A DNA stretch of 5,020 bases from Pseudomonadota bacterium (GTDB lineage Bacteria; Myxococcota; Polyangia; GCA-2747355; JACKDQ01). The notes below the pieces were generated by a model, which worked only from the letters and a program-made list of their open reading frames with translations, did no database searches and was not told the origin of the DNA. A program made the translations under genes and the position numbers. Positions within the stretch are counted from its first letter, which is position 1. Each line of letters begins with the position of its first letter. Positions 1-5,020 of this stretch are shown one piece after another. The stretch spans positions 1-5,020 of the forward strand of contig JAUVBO010000357.1 of assembly GCA_030591195.1 (NCBI GenBank). The letters run 5' to 3'.

Positions 1-1
1 C

Positions 2-1114
2 GCGCGGGCGGACGACGTGCTGCTCTACGAGAGCCCGACGCTCGACGACGGCGATCACCAGCTGACCGTCCGGGTCACGGGCCGCAAGCACGCCGACGCG
101 ACGGGTACCACGGTGACGGTCGATCGCGTCGATGTCTGTTCGTTCAGCGAGCCACCCGCTGACGCTGGAGCGGCTGACAGCGCGACGGCCGATGGCACCA
201 GCCAGCCGCCTCGGGCGACGATCTTCGTCAAGGGTCGCCGGCTCTACGACCGCTGTGGTGAGGAAGTGATCCTGCGGGGGGTCAACGCCGGCATCGCCTT
301 TCCGAGCCACCCGACCGCCGACAACCTCGCCGAGGTCGGCAAGACCGGCGCCAACGCGGTGCGGCTGACCTTCCGCGTCCAGTACAACAACAGCAGCCCG
401 GCCGAGGTCGACAACGCGCTGCAGCAAGCGATCGACAACAAGATGCTGCCGATCCCCGCCCTGTGGGACGCCACCGGCAAGTGGGATCAGCTCGGCTTCT
501 GCGTCGACTTCTGGACCGCGCCCGAGATGGTCAAGGTGCTCAAGAAGCACCAAGCCTACACCCTGCTCAACCTCGCCAACGAGGCCGGCGACGGCAGCGT
601 CACCCAGGCCCAGTTCCGCCAGGGCTACACCGACGCGATCAACAAGGTGCGTCAGGCCGGGCTCGCGCTGCCGATCGTGATCGACGCGGCCAACTGGGGC
701 CGCGGCGAGCAGTACATCATCGACAACGCCCAGTACCTGCTCGGCCAGGATCCGGAGCAGAACCTGGTCTTTTCCTGGCACCCCTGGGACACCAACCAGC
801 CGGCGAGCCGCTACCAAAAGGCCCTCGACGACGCGATCGCCAAGGACATCTGCCTCGTCGTCGGCGAGTTCTCCAGCATCGGCGTCAACTACAGCCAGCC
901 GATCGATTACCAGGCGATCCTGCAGCTCGCCCAGCAGAAGCAGATCGGCTGGCTCTGGTGGTGGTGGTCGGGCGGCGACGGCCACGCCCTGACCGCCGAC
1001 GCGACGTTCGGCAACTGGGTCAACGTCGGCGAGGAGATCTGCGTCTCCAGCCCCGACGGCATCGCCAAGACCTCCAAGCGGACCTACTACCTCGAGAACG
1101 GCGCCTGCCAGTAG
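2..1114 (+). CDS. Glycoside hydrolase family 5 enzyme (endo-beta-mannanase/cellulase type), 5'-truncated by the window edge
   Basis: Probably a secreted endo-acting glycanase that cleaves beta-1,4-linked mannan or glucan with retention of configuration. The frame is open to the first base, so the start lies outside; GTG at 17 is only an internal Val codon. Counting from base 2, residues 1-45 look like the end of a beta-sandwich accessory (carbohydrate-binding-like) domain, with the pattern DGDHQLTVRVTGRK...VTVDRVDV. Residues 47-70 are an Ala/Asp/Pro-rich linker and about 72-360 a GH5 barrel. Barrel landmarks are ILRGVN, R121 in VRLTFR, ALWDATG, NLANEAG with probable acid/base E194, H260 in FSWHPW, VVGEFSS with probable nucleophile E289, and the GWLWWWWSGGDG strand. 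The order resembles mannanases (DATG, NIANE, IGEFG, GWLAWSW), so mannanase is my first guess and cellulase the alternative. TAG ends it nine bases from the convergent metalloprotease. Family call is firm; substrate is not. Confidence 0.88.
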   Translation, partial: ARADDVLLYESPTLDDGDHQLTVRVTGRKHADATGTTVTVDRVDVCSFSEPPADAGAADSATADGTSQPPRATIFVKGRRLYDRCGEEVILRGVNAGIAFPSHPTADNLAEVGKTGANAVRLTFRVQYNNSSPAEVDNALQQAIDNKMLPIPALWDATGKWDQLGFCVDFWTAPEMVKVLKKHQAYTLLNLANEAGDGSVTQAQFRQGYTDAINKVRQAGLALPIVIDAANWGRGEQYIIDNAQYLLGQDPEQNLVFSWHPWDTNQPASRYQKALDDAIAKDICLVVGEFSSIGVNYSQPIDYQAILQLAQQKQIGWLWWWWSGGDGHALTADATFGNWVNVGEEICVSSPDGIAKTSKRTYYLENGACQ

Positions 1115-1123
1115 CGATCGAAT
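1115..1123. other. Nine-base gap between two convergent stop codons
   Basis: The GH5 gene ends with TAG at 1112-1114 and the metalloprotease with TAG at 1126-1124. Between them is only cgatcgaat. There is no room for a terminator hairpin with a T tract, and I see none in the flanking coding ends. Transcripts from either side would run into the opposite gene unless they end by a factor-dependent route. Confidence 0.85.
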
Positions 1124-2497
1124 CTAGTTGTACGGGCTGCTGACGTGGAGCAGCGGGTGCAGGTCGGCCATGACCTTGATCAGCTCGAGGTGGTCGAGCA
1201 GCTCGGCGGTGATGAAGGCCTTCGACCGCTCGTCGATCGCCTGGCAGTCGTCGTCGGTGGTCTCGGTGGCGCTGGTCTCGTCGCAGTACTTGGTGTAGCT
1301 GCGCATCACCATCGCCCGCTGCAGCACCGCCATGCCGGCGCCGACGTGGTCGGCGAACCTGATCGCGCCGTAGCTGATGCCGGTGATCGGGTCGGTGAAG
1401 GTGTAGACCTTCTCCGGCGGCAGGTCGGGTTGGCTGCCGGTGCCGACGATCCACAGCCGCGAGTCGTCGACGAAGCTCTGGTCGAAGTTGTTGAAGAAGC
1501 GTGCCTGGCCGAGCACCTGCCAGTAGAGCTGGACGCTGAAGGTGGCGTAGGGATCGACCGCCCGGGCGTGGGTCTGGCTCAGCTCCCCGGTGTAGTTGGG
1601 GAACTTGAGCTGGCCGTTTTCGATGTACGGGCCGACCTTGGAGAAGTCGCGGCGCATGATCGCCGCGTTGATCTTGGCGATCTGCTCGGGGAAGGTGCTG
1701 TAGTAGCTGACCTCCCACTGGCGCAGGTCCTCGGGCGTGGCCCGGGCGACGAAGTTGGTCGACGAGTCGCTCATCGCCTCGATCGCCATCACCTTGTCCA
1801 GGTAGAAGCCGACGTGGTGCAGGCACTCCCACCAGAAGTAGCCACACTCGCGGCTGCTGGCGCTGCCCCAGGCGGTGCTGTAGTAGCGGGCGTCGGCCGG
1901 GCCGAGCTGGACCGAGCCGGCGGCGCCGACTTTTTGCATCAGCGTCCCGCCGTCGCCGGTGTTGTAGGGCCCGCCGTAGCCGCCGGCGTCGGGCATCAGG
2001 ATCGTCTGCACCAGGTGGTTGAAGCCGTTCTGCACGGCCCAGGTCTTGGCGCCCCAGCCGGTGGTCGGGTCGGTGAGGAAGGTCTGCAGCTGGTCGGGGG
2101 TGTAGAACCGCGGCAGCAGGTCGGCGTAGAGCCCGTAGAGGTCGTTGAAGCTCTTGATCCGGTCGTAGATCCGCCCGTAGTAGCGGCTGACGTAGTTGAA
2201 GTAGTCGCGGCCGATGACCCCCCGCGGGAAGCTGCGCTCGATGTACCAGGTGTTGTACTCGTTGAGCAGGTTGTACATCCGCTCGTAGGCGTCGGCGCCG
2301 AAGTCGCGGGTCAGGCAGCTGTCGCTGATGTTGTAGCGCGAGTGGGAGCAGTAGATGTAGGGCACGCGGGCCTTGGTCGCGTCGCCGACGGTGGCCTCGG
2401 AGAAGTCCTCCGACAGGTCCTTGACGTCGACCAGCTCGCGGTTGTCCTTGGCGTAGAGCTTCTTTCCCATGCGGTTGTAGAAGCTGGTGTAGTGCAC
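1124..2497 (-). CDS. C-terminal region of the same lipoprotein zinc metalloprotease, downstream of the in-frame amber
   Basis: This is the same reading frame as the metalloprotease upstream, not an independent gene. The frame is open from 2560, and the 21 codons between TAG and the GTG at 2497 (beginning LQSWHETDGD) read as normal high-GC coding sequence. The bounds given are what a gene caller would choose with that GTG. I see no good ribosome binding site before it or before the ATG at 2470, so independent translation is doubtful. The sequence is aromatic and helix-rich, with VPYIYCSHSRY, GADAYERMYNLLNEY and RSFPRGVIGRDYF, which I recognise from the C-terminal part of myxobacterial lipoprotein metalloproteases. 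Cys pairs occur here too (C839/C850 in continuous numbering), plus an ECGYFWWEC stretch. Near the end, YTFTDPITGISYGAIRF is followed by a helical tail. It has no zinc motif of its own. If the TAG is real and not read through, this part is probably not made. Confidence 0.8.
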   Translation of the reverse strand: MHYTSFYNRMGKKLYAKDNRELVDVKDLSEDFSEATVGDATKARVPYIYCSHSRYNISDSCLTRDFGADAYERMYNLLNEYNTWYIERSFPRGVIGRDYFNYVSRYYGRIYDRIKSFNDLYGLYADLLPRFYTPDQLQTFLTDPTTGWGAKTWAVQNGFNHLVQTILMPDAGGYGGPYNTGDGGTLMQKVGAAGSVQLGPADARYYSTAWGSASSRECGYFWWECLHHVGFYLDKVMAIEAMSDSSTNFVARATPEDLRQWEVSYYSTFPEQIAKINAAIMRRDFSKVGPYIENGQLKFPNYTGELSQTHARAVDPYATFSVQLYWQVLGQARFFNNFDQSFVDDSRLWIVGTGSQPDLPPEKVYTFTDPITGISYGAIRFADHVGAGMAVLQRAMVMRSYTKYCDETSATETTDDDCQAIDERSKAFITAELLDHLELIKVMADLHPLLHVSSPYN

Positions 2498-2560
2498 CGC
2501 CTTCGGGCCCGAGCTGAGGAAGCGGACGATGTCGCCGTCGGTCTCGTGCCACGACTGCAG

Positions 2561-2563
2561 CTA
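2561..2563 (-). other. In-frame amber (TAG) inside the metalloprotease gene
   Basis: Read on the minus strand the context is GTG CCG GCC AAC TAG CTG CAG TCG TGG, giving V-P-A-N-stop-L-Q-S-W. The frame before and after is identical. One substitution from a sense codon (for example TAC, CAG, GAG, AAG or TGG) would explain it. The base after the stop is C, generally a weak termination context in bacteria, but the GH5 stop in this window also has C there, so context alone does not mark this codon as special. A small palindrome, TCGTGCCACGA on the plus strand at 2544-2554, sits 6 bases downstream. Its usable stem is only about four pairs, too weak to call a recoding element. Confidence 0.9.
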
Positions 2564-4864
2564 GTTGGCCGGCACCGAGCCGTGGTCCTTGAAGACCTCG
2601 ACCTTCTGGGCGTAGCCGAAGAGCAGCGCCGCGCGGTCGTACTTGCCGAGTCCCTGGCCGTCGATGGTGTAGCGCCCGGCGTAGTCCATGATCGAGCTGT
2701 AGGCGTGGTCGTAGATCTTCTTCGAGCGCTCGTTGTTGGTCAGCGGGTCGGTCAGCCGCGGGCCGACCTTGCCGTCGTCGCGGATCTCCCAGTAGGCGTC
2801 GTGGTAGTTGATCGCGTCGTCCGAGCCGCCGAAGTTGTGCATCAGCCCGACCGAGTGGCCGACCTCGTGGGTCAAGACCGCCGAGTAGATCGTCCGCCGG
2901 ACCAGCTCGTAGACCTCCTCGGGCTTCTTGCCGATCAGCTCGAAGGCCAGCCCGACCAGCGCGTCGTCGGCCATCTCCTCGAGGTACATGTTGCGCGACG
3001 CAGCGAACTCCTCGCGCATCCGCGCCCGGTGCTTGGCCAGCTGGCCGAGGCCGCCGCGGGCGACGCTCGCGGTGCGCTTGTGGGCCTCGGTCACCGGCAT
3101 GCCGGGGCCCGCGCCGCCGGCGAGCAGGATCTCGGGATCGAGCAGCAGGTCTTCGATGTAGGTGTCCTTGAGCTGGGCCAGCCGCCCGGCCGATGCGTGC
3201 TTTTCGCCGTTTGAGAAGCCCCGGCGGTAGATCGCCTCGAGGTGGGGCTCGACCCACTTGCGAAAGCCGTGCTGCTCCTGGGCCGCGACGTCGGCGAGGG
3301 TCGGCGCCTGGCGCTCCTTGGCCCAGTAGGCGGCGCGCCAGCCATTGGCGATCCGGCTGACCATGTGCTTGGCCTGGTCGAGGCCGAAGGTCCGCGCCGG
3401 AGACTCCTTCTTGCCGGTGACGCGCTCGACCCACTCGGTGAGGTCGACGCCGTCGATGTAGTCCGTGGAATCCTTGGTGCCGTTGAGCAGCTGGAGCATC
3501 TCCACCGTGCGGTAGGCGGCGGTGTTGTTGTGGTGGTAGACGTAGGCCATCCCGCTGATGATCTCGCCGGTCTCCTGGTCGTTGTTCGACGGTCCGAGGC
3601 CGAGCAGGCCGTAGGTCATGTACTTCGGCACGTAGGCCATGAACGAGTAGCGCACGTCGCCGAGCCGCGGCGCGTTGCCGACCTCACCGCACTCGGCGGG
3701 GTCGCCCTCGATCACCGGGTTGTTCGAGCAGAGGATGAACGTCCGACCCTGCGGCTGGTGACCGAGGGCCTTGACCACGTCGTTGAAGACGTCGTTGTAC
3801 TGGTCGGCGGTGTTGCGAGCGATGTCCTTGAGGTCCTCGGGAAAGTCGCGGTTGACGAAGTAGACCACCGGACGCAGCTCGCGATCGGCGTAGGGGATCG
3901 GCTTGCCGTCGGCGTCGAACCACTTCTTCCAGAGGTTGTGACGGGTGAGGTAGCGCTCCTTGCTCTGCTGGCGGATGCCCTCCTTGCTGTCGTAGGTCAT
4001 CCGGTCCGAGGTGAAGAAACCGAACACCTCGGTGGCCTTGCCCTTGTAGGGCAGGGGCTCGTACTGGCGCTCGGGATCGAGCTTGAGGAAGCTGTGGCGG
4101 ATGCTGTACTCGCCCGCGCCGCACTCGGTGAACTCCTCGCCGCGCAGCCAGCAGAGCGGGATCTCGCCGTAGCCCTCGAGCTCCACCGTGCCGGCCTTGG
4201 CGAAGATCCGGCTGGTGACGTCGAAGTAGCTGCCGTCGGGCTCGAAGTGGGGCGCGTCGCGGTGCTTCTCACCCGTCTCGGGGTTGGTCTCCTGGACGTA
4301 GTAGGGCACCGACTCCACCGCTGCCGCCTCGAAGTCGAGGTGGTAGTTGGTCACCTTGTTCTCGGCCCAGTTGACCCGCATGTAGGCCCGCTCGTGCCAG
4401 GGCCGATCGGTGGAGTTTTCCCCGATGATGTTGAGCTTCTCGCCGGTGGTCGGGTTGTAGTCGTTGACGATGTCGAAGTGGCTCTCGATCTCGAAGGCCG
4501 CCACTACCTCGCCCTCGTACTTGTCGCCGGACTTGGCCTTGTCGTCGGTGTTGTCGATCAGCTCGGTGGTCCGCCGGCCGTAGAGCACCTGCTCCTGGAT
4601 GTCCCAGCGGATCTGGGTCAGCCCGGCGTAGTCGGTGCGTCCGACGGCCGTGAAGCCGTTGGAGGCCGGCACGTCGACCACGGTGCGGCCGTAGTACCAC
4701 TCGCCGGCGAGCATCTTCTTGTCGATCACGTTCGGCTGGACCCGGTCGATCGGGTCGCGCTCAGCAGCGCACCCGGCGATCAGGGCCGGGGCGATGATCG
4801 CCAGGGCGATCATCCGCAGCGCAGCGGTGAACACGGTTCTCTTGCTATTCGTCGTGGCGTGCAT
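2561..4864 (-). CDS. Lipoprotein zinc-dependent metalloprotease (HExxHxxGxxH), N-terminal and catalytic part, ended by an in-frame amber
   Basis: Exported peptidase, probably anchored in the outer membrane. The N-terminus has a basic start, a hydrophobic stretch (about 11-30) and a lipobox IAGC with C32 as the predicted lipidated residue. Residues about 35-250 form a beta-rich region seen in large myxobacterial lipoproteins (HFDIVNDYNPTTGE, DRPWHERAYMRVNW). A GDVRYSF motif is near 402-408 and GPSNNDQETGEI near 424-435. The zinc site is HEVGHSVGLMHNF with H666, E667, H670 and H676; the Met-turn is SIMDY with M726. Cys pairs C238/C248 and C379/C392 could form disulfides, fitting an extracytoplasmic location. 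The ATG at 4864 is supported by GAGGGG six bases upstream and by one-base overlap with the preceding stop. The frame ends at TAG (codon 768), but the same frame continues as the family's C-terminal region down to 1124, so this is two-thirds of a larger gene. Substrate unknown. Confidence 0.87.
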   Translation of the reverse strand: MHATTNSKRTVFTAALRMIALAIIAPALIAGCAAERDPIDRVQPNVIDKKMLAGEWYYGRTVVDVPASNGFTAVGRTDYAGLTQIRWDIQEQVLYGRRTTELIDNTDDKAKSGDKYEGEVVAAFEIESHFDIVNDYNPTTGEKLNIIGENSTDRPWHERAYMRVNWAENKVTNYHLDFEAAAVESVPYYVQETNPETGEKHRDAPHFEPDGSYFDVTSRIFAKAGTVELEGYGEIPLCWLRGEEFTECGAGEYSIRHSFLKLDPERQYEPLPYKGKATEVFGFFTSDRMTYDSKEGIRQQSKERYLTRHNLWKKWFDADGKPIPYADRELRPVVYFVNRDFPEDLKDIARNTADQYNDVFNDVVKALGHQPQGRTFILCSNNPVIEGDPAECGEVGNAPRLGDVRYSFMAYVPKYMTYGLLGLGPSNNDQETGEIISGMAYVYHHNNTAAYRTVEMLQLLNGTKDSTDYIDGVDLTEWVERVTGKKESPARTFGLDQAKHMVSRIANGWRAAYWAKERQAPTLADVAAQEQHGFRKWVEPHLEAIYRRGFSNGEKHASAGRLAQLKDTYIEDLLLDPEILLAGGAGPGMPVTEAHKRTASVARGGLGQLAKHRARMREEFAASRNMYLEEMADDALVGLAFELIGKKPEEVYELVRRTIYSAVLTHEVGHSVGLMHNFGGSDDAINYHDAYWEIRDDGKVGPRLTDPLTNNERSKKIYDHAYSSIMDYAGRYTIDGQGLGKYDRAALLFGYAQKVEVFKDHGSVPAN

Positions 4865-5020
4865 CAGCGGCCCCTCGAAGCGGTGGCGATCAGCTCGGCC
4901 AGGTCGAGGCCGAGGTCGAGATAGACTACGGTGTAGCGATTGAATACCGGCGCCCGCACGTTGCCGTCGGGCGCCAGCAGCGGGCTGTCGGTGTTCAGCC
5001 CGAGGCTGACGCTCAGCGCG
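4864..5020 (-). CDS. C-terminal end of an unrecognised protein upstream of the metalloprotease
   Basis: Only the last 51 codons are inside the window, and the start lies beyond base 5020. Read on the minus strand from base 5019 the translation begins ALSVSLGLNTDSPLLAPDG and ends DLAELIATASRGR before TGA (4866-4864). Nearly every third base is G or C and the peptide has balanced composition, which supports real coding. The middle contains NRYTVVYLDLGLDL, alternating polar and hydrophobic residues like one or two beta strands, then a short helix-like tail. I do not recognise the family. Its stop overlaps the metalloprotease start as TGATG, so the two are very likely cotranscribed and translationally coupled. 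The product could be another envelope or secreted protein, but that rests on context only. Confidence 0.72.
   Translation of the reverse strand, partial: ALSVSLGLNTDSPLLAPDGNVRAPVFNRYTVVYLDLGLDLAELIATASRGR
4871..4876 (-). promoter_or_regulatory. Ribosome binding site of the metalloprotease gene
   Basis: The minus strand reads GAGGGG, then six bases (CCGCTG), then ATG at 4864. This is a good Shine-Dalgarno match at normal spacing. It lies inside the last codons of the upstream gene (Ser-Arg-Gly), which fits coupled translation, and it decides the choice of start. Confidence 0.7.

Larger units (their letters stand above)
1124..4864 (-). pseudogene. Whole metalloprotease locus, about 1,246 codons, possibly a nonsense pseudogene
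   Basis: This entry joins the two halves. From ATG at 4864 to TAG at 1126-1124 there is one frame of 1,246 codons, interrupted only by TAG at codon 768. No frameshift, deletion or insertion is needed to join them. Codon use on both sides of the stop is the same, and the downstream 478 codons show no other damage. An old pseudogene should have gathered more lesions, so the stop is either very recent, an error in the sequence, or tolerated. I call the locus a possible pseudogene rather than a certain one. Confidence 0.55.

Noticed and set aside
17..19. GTG at 17 as the start of the GH5 gene
   Set aside because: The frame is open to base 2 and the residues before it (ARADD) continue the beta-sandwich domain; there is no room to judge a ribosome binding site. 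The gene is truncated by the window.
1112..1126. Genome-wide reassignment of UAG to an amino acid
   Set aside because: TAG is the natural end of both the GH5 gene and the metalloprotease. Reading through it would extend each far into antisense sequence of the other gene; from 1114 the next in-frame stop is at 3212-3214.
463..1143. Plus-strand open frame of 226 codons inside the GH5 gene
   Set aside because: Out-of-frame, Arg-rich shadow of the GH5 catalytic domain with no domain signal.
2495..2497. GTG at 2497 as the start of an independent downstream gene
   Set aside because: The frame is coding up to the TAG at 2561, no convincing Shine-Dalgarno lies at proper spacing, and the protein would begin in the middle of a conserved family region.
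2522..2560. Pyrrolysine- or selenocysteine-type recoding hairpin after the internal stop
   Set aside because: Only weak stems of about four pairs are visible (2544-2554 and GACG/CGTC at about 2525-2539), ordinary for such GC-rich sequence. Selenocysteine uses UGA, and no pyrrolysine genes are visible.
1145..3214. Long plus-strand open frame (689 codons) opposite the metalloprotease
   Set aside because: Each plus codon here is the exact reverse complement of a metalloprotease codon. Stops in this frame need TTA, CTA or TCA in the real gene, which are rare at this GC content. The translation is Val/Ala/Gly/Leu-rich with no domain signal.
1020..3434. Minus-strand open frame of 804 codons crossing both the GH5 end and the metalloprotease
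   Set aside because: It is an out-of-frame shadow, extremely rich in Arg, Gly, Ala and Pro, and it overlaps two genes with strong family evidence.
3242..4924. Second long plus-strand open frame (560 codons) opposite the metalloprotease
   Set aside because: Same codon-aligned antisense effect; the composition is low-complexity and no family is recognisable, while the minus strand has clear motifs.

Overview
The window is very GC-rich, with G or C at nearly every third codon position. It holds two well-supported loci facing each other and the tail of a third gene. The large lipoprotein metalloprotease, by remembered resemblance to myxobacterial proteins, points to a Myxococcota-like (deltaproteobacterial) genome. 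No rRNA or other taxonomic marker is present, so this placement is an inference.

Layout. Bases 2-1114 (+) are the 3' part of a secreted glycoside hydrolase of family 5 (endo-beta-mannanase/cellulase type). It has the end of a beta-sandwich accessory domain, an Ala/Asp/Pro-rich linker and a complete catalytic barrel. Nine bases later, on the opposite strand, lies the end of a very large gene (4864 down to 1124). It encodes a lipoprotein zinc metalloprotease of the HExxHxxGxxH (met-zincin-like) type. At its 5' side it overlaps by one base (TGATG) the stop codon of another minus-strand gene, of which only the last 51 codons are visible (4864-5020). Those two genes probably form a translationally coupled operon.

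Main observation. The metalloprotease frame is split by a single in-frame TAG at 2563-2561 (codon 768). The frame continues unchanged on both sides, with the same codon bias and recognisable family sequence, and would give about 1,246 codons in total. The stop lies 42 codons after the Met-turn, so the zinc site is intact upstream and about 478 residues of the conserved C-terminal region lie downstream. It may be a recent nonsense mutation, a sequencing or assembly error, or, least likely, stop-codon readthrough. Genome-wide reassignment of UAG is unlikely, because TAG also ends the GH5 gene and the metalloprotease itself.

The genes suggest an organism that exports enzymes against polysaccharide and protein, but the GH5 gene and the metalloprotease are convergent and show no direct functional link. 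I saw no RNA genes, CRISPR arrays, mobile elements or long repeats. No stretch over 300 bases lacks a gene.
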